From an uncultured bacterium (GTDB lineage Bacteria > Cyanobacteriota > Vampirovibrionia > Gastranaerophilales > Gastranaerophilaceae), in contig CACZPS010000136.1 in assembly GCA_902783125.1 (NCBI GenBank), forward strand, positions 1 to 60,867: DNA of 60,867 bases, written 5' to 3'. The position numbers and the translations under genes are program-made. Below the pieces are notes generated by a model, which searched no databases, was not told the origin of the DNA, and saw only the letters and a program-made list of their open reading frames with translations. Shown piece after piece: positions 1 through 7,615 of this stretch; the stretch's first letter is position 1; every line of letters starts with the position of its first letter.

Positions 1-86
1 AGTGAATAGATTAAATTGTCTATTCACTTAAGCCTAGTCACTGTAAATTATAGTTTAGCGAGCAAAGCTCGCTAAACTATAATTTA
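1..86. repeat. Modular palindromic repeat, copy A (truncated by window edge)
   Basis: Positions 44-86 are a perfect palindrome: a 20-bp stem with an AAA loop. Its outer arms are TAAATTATAGTTTA and TAAACTATAATTTA, and its inner stem is GCGAGC/GCTCGC. Bases 1-43 contain inverted AGTGAATAG-type units. The same hairpin recurs exactly at 40021-40063 and the unit region recurs closely at about 39975-40020, so this is the right part of a dispersed element whose left part lies outside the window. The sequence resembles a MITE or REP-like element; no coding potential is seen. Confidence 0.85.
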
Positions 87-134
87 CTAATTGAATATCT
101 CTATTGATGTGCCACAATATAATTGAGGTGTGAC

Positions 135-758
135 ATGACAAACAATAATTTAGTTTATATTTTAGACGGAAAAATTTATATAAATCTGACAAATGCATGT
201 ACTAATGATTGTAAATTCTGTTTAAGACAGCAAAAAGATGACGTTCAAGGTACAAATATGTGGTTAGACTCTGAAAATATATCAGCACAGGATGTTATAA
301 CCCAATTAGAAAAACAAACAGACAAAATTTCTAAAGGTGTAACTTTTTGCGGCTATGGCGAACCAACTATAAAATTTGATATTTTAAAAGATGTTGCACA
401 ATATTTAAAAACGAACTATCCGAATGTATTCATCAAAGTTAATACAAATGGGCATGGTAATATAATTAACAAAAAAGATATTTTGCCGGAATTAAAAGGA
501 CTTGTTGATGAATTCTCTATTAGTCTTAATGCACAAAATGAGGAACTATATAATCTTCTTTCTCAACCTAAGGTAAATGATGCATATAATGAAATGTTAA
601 ATTTCGCAAAAGAAGCAGTAACTCTTGGTTTTAAAACAACAATGTCCGTTGTATCTGGGTTTGAGAATTATGACCTTAATCTTAAGGAATGTGAAAAAAT
701 CGCTCATAAAATAGGGGCTGAATTTAGAAACAGAGAGTTTATTCCAAACGGATACTAA
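135..758 (+). CDS. Small radical SAM protein, TatD-linked type
   Basis: A 207-residue radical SAM enzyme of unknown substrate. The N-terminal CxxxCxxC cluster motif (CTNDCKFC) should bind the 4Fe-4S centre, and the later GYGEP is the usual SAM-binding GGE-like motif. The short length and the INLTNxCTNxC context match the radical SAM family commonly linked to tatD; TatD itself is not in this window. I chose ATG at 135 because GAGGTG lies five bases upstream, rather than the TTG at 123. The stop codon is only five bases from the stop of the convergent IS110 transposase, so the last few codons may come from the insertion-sequence end. The family assignment is from memory. Confidence 0.8.
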   Translation: MTNNNLVYILDGKIYINLTNACTNDCKFCLRQQKDDVQGTNMWLDSENISAQDVITQLEKQTDKISKGVTFCGYGEPTIKFDILKDVAQYLKTNYPNVFIKVNTNGHGNIINKKDILPELKGLVDEFSISLNAQNEELYNLLSQPKVNDAYNEMLNFAKEAVTLGFKTTMSVVSGFENYDLNLKECEKIAHKIGAEFRNREFIPNGY

Positions 759-763
759 AACAT

Positions 764-1807
764 CTAATCAACCAGAGCTTTTGCTATTTTATAAAAGTCT
801 TTTAGTCTTTCAGGGTGTTGGAGCAGAATTTGTTGGATTTTTTCTTGCAGATTTTCATTAGTATCGTGTTGTTCAAAATCAAAAACAATATTACAAAGTT
901 GTCTAGCCAAACATTTTCTAGCGTGTCTTGGACTTTTACCCTCTCTTAATTTTTTATCATAATATGCTTTTCCTCTTTCATCATATCTTGCTTGACAAAT
1001 TGATAATCTAAAAAATATGCTATTTAATTTTCTATTTCCTCGTCTATTTACACAATGTTTTGACATTTTTCCACTTGATTTTTCTATTGGTGCAGTCGCA
1101 CAATAATTAGCAAACGATGCTTTTGTTGATAATTTACCTTTTGTTTCTGTATATATTATTGCTGCTGTTAATTTTTCTATTCCACATATTTCTGTTAATT
1201 TCAAAATTTTTTCAGGTAAAAGGTTATTTATTTCTTGTTCAAGTGTTTTAATCGAGTTATTTAGATTTTCAATTAATATACCAAAATTAGAAATAATAAT
1301 ATCATCATTATTTTTTAAATAGTTAATAGCCTTTTTAGTAGTTAAATTATTAACTACCAAATGTTCTCCTCTTGTAAAGTATAGCATTTTGATAGAATTT
1401 ATTAATTTTGTTCTTTCTTTAACAAGTAAATCTCTTGCCGTAATTCTTTCTTTTAATTTAACTGTTTTTAATGATATTTCTTCTAATTTCAAGCTTTTAG
1501 AAAAAATAGAAATTACTTTTGCATCGCCATAATCATTTTTATTTCCATTAGCAGATAAAGCACATCTCCAGCTTTTTGTAATATATGGATTAATCTCATA
1601 TACTTTGCAATTATTTTTCATCAAAAAACTTGCAAATGCTTTACCAAAGCAATAAGCACCCTCAATAGCCCAATTTGCATTTCCAGCCCATTCAAGTGCT
1701 TTTTTAAACCCTAAAGTAGTTGTACTAAATTCTTTAAATTTGTTTCCTGTATAACAAGCTAATGTTTCTTTGTGTGTATCCACACCTACCCAATTTGTGT
1801 TTTCCAT
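764..1807 (-). CDS. IS110-family transposase (DEDD recombinase)
   Basis: A 347-residue, apparently intact transposase. The N-terminal RuvC-like domain shows the expected acidic residues: D10 in VGVDTHKE, E49 in AIEGAY, and D92/D95 in NDYGDAK. The C-terminal Transposase_20 domain carries the APIEKSSGK motif, whose serine (about 244-245) is the proposed nucleophile in IS110 recombinases. An AAGGAG ribosome site sits eight bases before the ATG and lies in the 3' arm of a predicted hairpin (1817-1823 with 1867-1873), which could limit translation. Family members act with a bridge RNA encoded in the non-coding end. Confidence 0.93.
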   Translation of the reverse strand: MENTNWVGVDTHKETLACYTGNKFKEFSTTTLGFKKALEWAGNANWAIEGAYCFGKAFASFLMKNNCKVYEINPYITKSWRCALSANGNKNDYGDAKVISIFSKSLKLEEISLKTVKLKERITARDLLVKERTKLINSIKMLYFTRGEHLVVNNLTTKKAINYLKNNDDIIISNFGILIENLNNSIKTLEQEINNLLPEKILKLTEICGIEKLTAAIIYTETKGKLSTKASFANYCATAPIEKSSGKMSKHCVNRRGNRKLNSIFFRLSICQARYDERGKAYYDKKLREGKSPRHARKCLARQLCNIVFDFEQHDTNENLQEKIQQILLQHPERLKDFYKIAKALVD

Positions 1808-1975
1808 TATAAAATCTCCTTGTACTTAGTTACTTAAACTTTCAACTGACAATCCTGCATCAATTCACAAGGAAAAGAATAGTATTGCTTAAGTCAAGTT
1901 GGAAGAACAGAAGGATTAGACAATCTTAAAAATAGTTATTTTTAACTTGGAGAGGGTTAGTCTTAATCCTTCTAT
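1808..1975 (-). ncRNA. Candidate IS110 bridge RNA region
   Basis: This non-coding stretch lies immediately upstream of the transposase, where IS110-group elements encode their bridge RNA. It contains two separate long stems. One is 1909-1921 with 1960-1973 (one bulged base), enclosing an inner perfect hairpin at 1926-1945 and an asymmetric internal loop. The other is 1817-1823 with 1867-1873, with a long loop. The two-domain layout resembles the target- and donor-binding loops of known bridge RNAs, but I could not match guide bases to the element ends. Confidence 0.45.
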
Positions 1976-2155
1976 TTTTATTAAAGCATTAAAAAAATCG
2001 CTATGCAGGAGAGGGGAAGAAGAATATCTACATCGACAATACTATTGGGTACCCCACTGCAAACCTCGCCCTGCGGGAGAGATTGCCCGATTGCTTTTAT
2101 ATCTTTTTTATGAAACAAAATATGGTTTTTAGAGATGACCTTATTTAATTATTTA
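1976..2155. other. Non-coding stretch with a repeat relic
   Basis: No credible gene. A short open frame here (1947-2132) has no ribosome site and no recognisable protein. On the minus strand the middle part reads CTCTCCCGCAGGGCGAGG followed by a G-rich run. It resembles the CCCTCTCCC/GGGAGAGGG type of dispersed intergenic repeat also hinted at around 15402-15440. Its relation to the IS end is unresolved. Confidence 0.4.
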
Positions 2156-3535
2156 TTAAGCTAACCCAGGATCAACGTCTGATTTAAATAGGAGCTTTCT
2201 GAGTGCAAACTGGGTTTGTGGCAGTGCAACTGCAAGGAGCGAACTGCTGATTGCAATATTTGTAAGGATACTTGCAGATTTAGCCCCGAGTGCTTTTCTT
2301 GCGTACTTAACGACATTTCCTGATTTTCTTGCGCTTTCGCCGAACTCTCTCATTTGTTCTGTTAGTTTGAAAACATTTTCGGTATTTACATAACATCTTG
2401 GATCACGAACCCCTGATTTTAATATGCTAACCTCGCCTTTTTGTTGAGCAAGTTTTGTAAATAGCGATTTAGGGTTATTGTCGATAAATTCAATAACTTT
2501 TTCCTGAGATTCCGGCAATTCAAGTTTATCAGAACGAACAGCGGCTAAGAATCGCTTGTTAGCCATGATTTTAGGATCAAGACTCGGATTTATTCCAAAT
2601 ATTTTAGTAATAGCCTTGTCCAAACCTTTGTCGATTTGTTTTGGAGCAACGAAGTTTAGATACATCATGCCTGCGACTCTGATCCCGTTTTCTATAGCCT
2701 CATTTTTTCTTCTGGATGTTCCGACTCTGCCTAAGCCCAATCCACCGTCAGTAATAGCCATTTTCTGCTGTTGTGTGAGTCCTGTCATGAAGGAGGCAAA
2801 GCCGGTAAACGTTGGGCTACTCCCTTTTTTATCCATTGACAGAGATTTTCTGAATGAATTCAAGGTGCTAAATTTATCAGTATTTAAATTTGATTTGTTT
2901 GTTTTAGAAGAATTTGCCGGTTCAACTTTGTTTAAATTATTGAATTTTTTGTCTTTCAAGTACTTTTCGGGAATAAGTCCTTTCTCTACATCTTTTTTAA
3001 ACAGATAGTTAGTAATAGCGAAGTTTGTTTTAGGCAATACAAACCCCATGAGAGTGACAGGAATAGCAATGGCAGCTGTGTATTTGCCTACAGTAAGTTT
3101 CTTGAACAAGTTTTTGTTAGCCTTAGCTTTTTTTAGATCGTTGACGGCATCTATCACATCTTGAGATGTATTTTTTGAGAATTTATCAATATTGATATCG
3201 ACCCCTTGCTGTGCTCTGTCTATTGCGCTCATCGATTTTTTGTTATCGTCAAGGAGTTTAAAGTTTATTTTTGAGTTAATGCCTTTTTTGTCGATAAGTT
3301 TGTTGAAAATCTTTTCAACTACGGGTATTCCGCCAAGCCAAATAGCAGAGGCTCCGTATTCGTCAATCATTCTCTCTCTTGTTGCGTGTTTTGCCATAAT
3401 GGCAGATTCTTTCGCGTTCTGGTTGTAGGTTTGCGCAACCTTAGTAGGTGCTTCTATCCCACAGTCACGAACGAGCAAAGGGTAAAAACTGTTATTGTTT
3501 CCAATAGCTGATATGGTATTTATAATAAGCGACAT
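2156..3535 (-). CDS. Hypothetical membrane-associated protein with internal duplication
   Basis: A 459-residue protein I do not recognise. It has two hydrophobic segments, each followed by the same pattern: residues 151-187 (FVLPKTNFAITNYLFKKDV) and about 419-458 (VALPQTQFALRKLLFKSDV). This indicates an internal duplication or a repeated membrane-hairpin module. Between them lies a polar Ser/Asn/Lys linker (about 200-240) and a PTFTGF motif like the F-x-G motifs in other hypotheticals of the window. There is no signal peptide. A GGAGAATC ribosome site precedes the ATG, and a structured leader and candidate promoter lie upstream. Probably a lineage-specific family; function unknown. Confidence 0.75.
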   Translation of the reverse strand: MSLIINTISAIGNNNSFYPLLVRDCGIEAPTKVAQTYNQNAKESAIMAKHATRERMIDEYGASAIWLGGIPVVEKIFNKLIDKKGINSKINFKLLDDNKKSMSAIDRAQQGVDINIDKFSKNTSQDVIDAVNDLKKAKANKNLFKKLTVGKYTAAIAIPVTLMGFVLPKTNFAITNYLFKKDVEKGLIPEKYLKDKKFNNLNKVEPANSSKTNKSNLNTDKFSTLNSFRKSLSMDKKGSSPTFTGFASFMTGLTQQQKMAITDGGLGLGRVGTSRRKNEAIENGIRVAGMMYLNFVAPKQIDKGLDKAITKIFGINPSLDPKIMANKRFLAAVRSDKLELPESQEKVIEFIDNNPKSLFTKLAQQKGEVSILKSGVRDPRCYVNTENVFKLTEQMREFGESARKSGNVVKYARKALGAKSASILTNIAISSSLLAVALPQTQFALRKLLFKSDVDPGLA

Positions 3536-3580
3536 TTAATGATTCTCCTTCACAAAAACAACTCTTTTTAATATAATTTT

Positions 3581-3637
3581 CCCGAAAGAACCGTTTTTGC
3601 GAAAACTGATTACATCAAAAACTACAGCCCTTTCGGG
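3581..3637 (-). promoter_or_regulatory. Structured 5' leader hairpin
   Basis: CCCGAAAG (3581-3588) pairs perfectly with CTTTCGGG (3630-3637), enclosing a smaller GTTTT/GAAAAC hairpin. In the minus-strand transcript this sits about 45-100 bases before the start of the gene ending at 2156. It is not followed by a T run, so it is unlike a terminator. It may be a leader or riboswitch-like element; I cannot assign a class. Confidence 0.4.
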
Positions 3638-3710
3638 TTGGTATGTGAATGATGTTCAGTTGTTAGGTAAAATCTAATCATTTAAAACCTTCTCACTTTA
3701 TTGTGTTTTA

Positions 3711-3738
3711 TATTATCACAATAAAATATATATTACAA
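3711..3738 (-). promoter_or_regulatory. Candidate promoter for the 2156-3535 gene
   Basis: Read on the minus strand, TTGTAA (3733-3738) and TAATAT (3711-3716) are separated by 16 bases and resemble -35 and -10 boxes. The predicted transcript would start near 3704 and carry the hairpin at 3581-3637. The region is very AT-rich, so chance matches are likely. Confidence 0.3.
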
Positions 3739-3867
3739 CTTTAAACTTTCAATTTTGGCTATTACTAACAAAGGTTGTAACGTTTCTAAAAATAAAAAAT
3801 TGCCTGTTTAAATAAATGTGTTTACATTTTGTAATGTAATGGGCGTATGTATGGTTACAATCCCGTA

Positions 3868-4038
3868 TTATGATGATACATTACCCCTTTCATAAGTATA
3901 TTCAAACCTTTTCACACACGAATCTTGAATATATGTCTTAATTTTTTCATCTTTTTCAGATGACAAATCCGCATAACACTCAACAGGAGTAGAAAAACTA
4001 TTTTTTTAATTTGATAAATCTAACTCTGATTTTTTCAT
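3868..4038 (-). pseudogene. Small decayed gene with an in-frame TAA
   Basis: On the minus strand an ATG at 4038, with GAGGTG just upstream, opens ten codons (MKKSELDLSN). A TAA follows, and the same frame then runs for 45 more codons (starting KNSFSTPVEC) to a second TAA at 3868-3870. The second part has ordinary amino-acid composition. This looks like a 56-residue protein broken by a stop mutation, although the ten-codon peptide or a different start cannot be excluded. The rest of the 3536-4104 gap holds only the leader and promoter noted separately. Confidence 0.4.
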
Positions 4039-4104
4039 AACACCTCATATCCAAATTCTGGCAAAAAGGGGTAAATGTGGAAATAATTTCATATACATTC
4101 TAAT

Positions 4105-5118
4105 CTACTCGCTATTTTTATTAACCCGCCATACATTTGCTTCGTGCGATATTGTTTTATTTAACGGTTCAAAATCAAGTTTTTGCATTACTTTGGGAAC
4201 TACCTCATTATCAAGTAACTGTGGGCCTTCATTTTCTCCGAATACAACTATCCCTTTTTCAGTTAAACTATTTTTAAATTTTGACATTAAATTTGTTATT
4301 ACCTTTTCAGAGTCTTGTCTTGAAGCTCTCATTCCATAATCGTATGAATAAGTCGTAAGATGATATAACGCATTACAAAATGAAATAACGTTTTGTTTTT
4401 CGCCACCTGTAATTTTATCAATATCTCTTACATCTCCCACCTTGTATCGACAGTTTTGTCCAATTTCATCTTTTAATTTATATTCGACTCTATCCAATTC
4501 TAATGGGTTCTCTCCGTTTCTTTTTTCAATTAAATTATGAATATATTCACCAAAAGGCGTTCTTATTTTTTTATTTGTAGGAACAAAAAATTCTTTGAAT
4601 AACGACTTAAAATAAGATTGCTCTGGACTTAGTCCATTATTTTTAGCATTAAGTAAATATGAATCAGTATAAGGAGAATCATCTATTGAATTAAAATAAT
4701 CAAGAAGATTAACATTTTTCTTCGGGACTTCAAATATAAATTTTCCGGATTTTGCCTGTTTGATTGCCTTTTTACCTAAATCCACACCTAAAATTACTAC
4801 CTTATCTTTTAATCCATGTAAAAGCATACTATATGTAGTTGATTCTTCGCCCGTTGAACAGCCGCCACAAAAAAGGTTAATCTTATTATTTTGACTAAAG
4901 TTATCATATATATAATCTCTTACAAATAATTTCGTTTTTAGTTCCCGCCCCAAGGCTGTTTGATGTATTAATTTGTCAATACCTTTTTTTGCACAATTTT
5001 CTATATTGGAATGTCCGCTAAATGAAACAGTATCACGCACTTGTTTAAACCGCTGATTAGTATACTTTGCCTCATAGGAACATTTATTATTAATATTAAA
5101 GGTTGATTTGATTAACAT
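4105..5118 (-). CDS. CheR-like SAM-dependent methyltransferase
   Basis: A 337-residue protein. NLFCGGCSTGEESTTYSMLL (about 81-100) matches the SAM-binding motif I of CheR methyltransferases (AGCSTGEEPYS in CheR). VVILGVDLGKKAIKQAKSGKF then fits the next strand, with the acidic residue that contacts SAM, and NVISFCNALYHL fits CheR motif IV (normally FCRNVLIYF). It lacks the usual N-terminal all-alpha CheR domain, and no chemotaxis gene is nearby. A TVSFSGHSN motif lies near residues 31-38. It is likely a stand-alone protein or small-molecule methyltransferase; the substrate is unknown. It is divergent from the next gene. Confidence 0.7.
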   Translation of the reverse strand: MLIKSTFNINNKCSYEAKYTNQRFKQVRDTVSFSGHSNIENCAKKGIDKLIHQTALGRELKTKLFVRDYIYDNFSQNNKINLFCGGCSTGEESTTYSMLLHGLKDKVVILGVDLGKKAIKQAKSGKFIFEVPKKNVNLLDYFNSIDDSPYTDSYLLNAKNNGLSPEQSYFKSLFKEFFVPTNKKIRTPFGEYIHNLIEKRNGENPLELDRVEYKLKDEIGQNCRYKVGDVRDIDKITGGEKQNVISFCNALYHLTTYSYDYGMRASRQDSEKVITNLMSKFKNSLTEKGIVVFGENEGPQLLDNEVVPKVMQKLDFEPLNKTISHEANVWRVNKNSE

Positions 5119-5238
5119 AACTTTCTACAAATGTAAATTGATACTTATTCTAATAAAAACTCGGAAAATAATTTTTTGCTAGCAAATTTTTTTTTGTTCA
5201 TCACTTATAAAACTTAAAACACATAGAAAAATTGAAAA

Positions 5239-6405
5239 ATGAAGCCGGTAATAAATCTCATATATAAAGGACCACGAGTAAAATATTCACAATATAAAGG
5301 TGATGTTATAAGACTAAATAAATCAACTCCCTCTAGCGTTGAAGAAGTTATTATTGGTATAAATGAACAAAAAACTAAAAGAGGGAAAATAATTACTTTC
5401 AGAGATTCAAACGGAAATATTATTGAACGAATATTTGATTTCCCAAACAGAGTGTTGAGAAACAGATTATATTCTCAAGTTGATAACACAATAGGAGCTG
5501 ATGAATATGTTGAATCAAAAACAATAAAAGAATATACGATAGATAGAGAAGCAATCCCTTATTACAAAGATTTTATGAATATAGAAAAACGAAATAAGAA
5601 TCAATTTTTATTTTGGGATAACAAACAAATTATAACTAATCACATGTCATATAATGTGGAAAAAAATGAAATTATACAGACTCAAACAAAAATCAAAAAC
5701 AAACAACACTCATCTAAGCAAACCCACACTTTTATAGAATTCCCCCGTATAAAAAACGGGGAAAAGTTAAAAGCAGACAAAAAAGAACTGAGTTTTACCA
5801 TAAACAGATTTGATAACAGTATTTACAAAAAATCAATAAAAGGTAATGTGGAATTACCTTATGATGACAGCTATTTGGGATATAGAGCATTAACAATAGA
5901 AGATGCAAAAATCCCGTTTGTAAAAAAATACTTAAAAGAGCAAAAAATGGATGACAAGGATATTATTATAAGACCACGATATAACCCAATACATGAAGAT
6001 AATGGTTTCAGTGCAAATTTTAATGCAGAAGACGGAAGTATTAATTTTAATCAAGAAGTAGAATTTTATTCTAAATCAAGACTTGCTAACACTTCAAGAC
6101 ACGAAGTAGAACATGTGCGACATTACTTTCTTCAAGGATTATTAAATCATGGTGATACTTCTTGGCAAACGGAAATGTCTTTAAAATTTGGAGAAATTAA
6201 AGATAAAAAGATTCTTAAAGAAGCAAAAAATTATGACAAATCGATTAAAACATACGTTCCGTATTATGTAGATAGCGAAAGATACAAAAAAAATTATATT
6301 GAAATAAAAGCTAAAGAAAAAGGCAGAGAAGAACAGGAAAAATACGATTTTGAAGGTCAAACAATCAGGAGAGATTTTAAACATATCCCTCCAAAACTGT
6401 TATAA
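5239..6405 (+). CDS. Hypothetical protein with HEXXH zinc-protease motif
   Basis: A 388-residue protein of unknown family. The C-terminal third contains SRHEVEHVRHYF, a HEXXH motif at residues 288-292, and a later NYIEIKAKEKG (E355). That layout is typical of small gluzincin-type metallopeptidases, where the downstream glutamate is the third zinc ligand. The N-terminal two thirds are polar and beta-rich in appearance (phospholipid or substrate-binding role not evident). There is no signal peptide or membrane segment, so it is either cytoplasmic or exported by a signal-independent route. It ends nine bases before the stop of trmD (convergent). Metallopeptidase activity is an inference from the motif. 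Confidence 0.65.
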   Translation: MKPVINLIYKGPRVKYSQYKGDVIRLNKSTPSSVEEVIIGINEQKTKRGKIITFRDSNGNIIERIFDFPNRVLRNRLYSQVDNTIGADEYVESKTIKEYTIDREAIPYYKDFMNIEKRNKNQFLFWDNKQIITNHMSYNVEKNEIIQTQTKIKNKQHSSKQTHTFIEFPRIKNGEKLKADKKELSFTINRFDNSIYKKSIKGNVELPYDDSYLGYRALTIEDAKIPFVKKYLKEQKMDDKDIIIRPRYNPIHEDNGFSANFNAEDGSINFNQEVEFYSKSRLANTSRHEVEHVRHYFLQGLLNHGDTSWQTEMSLKFGEIKDKKILKEAKNYDKSIKTYVPYYVDSERYKKNYIEIKAKEKGREEQEKYDFEGQTIRRDFKHIPPKLL

Positions 6406-6413
6406 AAATTTTC

Positions 6414-7109
6414 TTAATTTGAAGTTTCCTCTAACCATTTTTGATATAAATCAGGTCGTCTGAGCTTTGTTCGTTCAACTTGCTGCTCTTTTCTAAATTC
6501 TTCTATCAGTTTGTGATTTCCGTTTAATAAAACCTCAGGAACTTCCAGTCCTTTGTAATTTCTGGGTTTTGTATAATGAGGATACTCCAATAACCCGTTT
6601 TCGAAACTATCTTCTTCCATAGACTCAATTTTACCCAACGTTCCATCAATTTTTCTGCTAACACTGTCAATAACACATAAAGCCGGCAATTCCCCGCCTG
6701 TAAGGACAAAATCCCCGATAGATATTTCAATAGGTTTTATTATATCCCTGATTCTTTCATCAAAACCTTCATAATGCCCGCATAATATGATTATTTGATT
6801 ATATTGGGTCAACTCTCTTACGACACTGTTATTAAAGGTTTTACCCTGCGGAGTCATCATAATTGTTATTGAATTATCTGATTTATTTATCCCTTCATAG
6901 GCATCAACGTACGGCTGCGCCATCAAAACCATGCCCGCCCCGCCACCATAAGGGGTGTCATCTACCTTTTTATGTTTATCAAGAGTATAATCTCTCGGGT
7001 TAATTGTATTCACTGAAATTATATCCGACTCAATTGCACGTTTAATAATACTGTGAGAACACGCATTTTCAATCATTTCAGGGAAAAGAGTTAATATATC
7101 AAATCTCAT
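6414..7109 (-). CDS. trmD: tRNA (guanine37-N1)-methyltransferase
   Basis: A full-length 231-residue TrmD, which uses SAM to methylate G37 next to the anticodon of tRNAs reading CNN codons and so prevents frameshifting. The trefoil-knot motifs are clear: LCGHYEGFDERI, SIGDFVLTGGELP and EYPHYTKP. The N-terminal MRFDILTLFPEMI is the standard family start. Its ATG overlaps the rimM stop by four bases (ATGA), indicating translational coupling. It is the last gene of a three-gene minus-strand operon. Confidence 0.97.
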   Translation of the reverse strand: MRFDILTLFPEMIENACSHSIIKRAIESDIISVNTINPRDYTLDKHKKVDDTPYGGGAGMVLMAQPYVDAYEGINKSDNSITIMMTPQGKTFNNSVVRELTQYNQIIILCGHYEGFDERIRDIIKPIEISIGDFVLTGGELPALCVIDSVSRKIDGTLGKIESMEEDSFENGLLEYPHYTKPRNYKGLEVPEVLLNGNHKLIEEFRKEQQVERTKLRRPDLYQKWLEETSN

Positions 7110-7615
7110 TCAATTAACCCCTTAATATCTTCTACAATAATAGATTTTGCTTTTATATCTACACATGGAACAATTGCCTTAACAAAAGGTACTAAACAAA
7201 TTTTTCCGCTGCTTGATTTTATGGTTAACAAATCATTTGCACCGTTATTTGATACACCAATTACAGTTCCTGCAAGCCTATCTGCAACAAAAACTTCCAT
7301 TCCGACAAGTTCATCAATCAGAAATTCATCTTCATCTAATTTTTTTCGAATATCATCTTCCAATACAAAAATTAAGCAATTTTTATATTCGACAATATCA
7401 TTTACAGAATCAATGCCGTCAAACTTTATTATAGCGAACTTATTGTTAAATTTTACGGATTTAACGACCTTTTTGACATAATTGTTATCTTTTAGAAGAT
7501 AGACAACATCAAGCGACTCCATAAAGTCACGTTGACTTTTGGAATAGCCGACTTTTGCTTCACCTTTTACACCATGGAAATTAAGAATTTTCCCTACAGA
7601 AATATAATTATTCAT
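7106..7615 (-). CDS. rimM: 16S rRNA processing protein RimM
   Basis: A 169-residue RimM, the ribosome maturation factor that binds S19 and the 30S head. The N-terminal part (ISVGKILNFHGVKGEAKV) is the typical RimM N domain. The C-terminal half, from about residue 95, is the PRC-barrel (DELVGMEVF, GVSNNGANDLLTI, VPFVKAIVP). The open frame extends far upstream, but that part is only the alternate frame of the neighbouring gene. I set the start at ATG 7615, which overlaps the end of the upstream gene by eight bases and gives the usual family length. Confidence 0.95.
   Translation of the reverse strand: MNNYISVGKILNFHGVKGEAKVGYSKSQRDFMESLDVVYLLKDNNYVKKVVKSVKFNNKFAIIKFDGIDSVNDIVEYKNCLIFVLEDDIRKKLDEDEFLIDELVGMEVFVADRLAGTVIGVSNNGANDLLTIKSSSGKICLVPFVKAIVPCVDIKAKSIIVEDIKGLIE

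Larger units (their letters stand above)
759..1980 (-). mobile_element. IS110-family insertion sequence (ends approximate)
   Basis: The element consists of one DEDD transposase/recombinase gene on the minus strand and a structured non-coding stretch upstream of it (1808-about 1975). IS110 elements lack clear terminal inverted repeats and make little or no target duplication, so the exact ends cannot be read from one copy. The right end must lie within or just past the 3' end of the radical SAM gene, because the two stop codons are five bases apart. The left end is set loosely after the last strong stem at 1973. Confidence 0.65.

Noticed and set aside
1947-2132. 61-codon open frame downstream of the IS110 element
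   Set aside because: It starts inside the candidate bridge-RNA stem, has no ribosome site and reads like translated repeat sequence.
3868-4038. Programmed stop-codon readthrough (or selenocysteine-type recoding)
   Set aside because: The stop is TAA with no structured element after it, and one case cannot distinguish recoding from simple decay.
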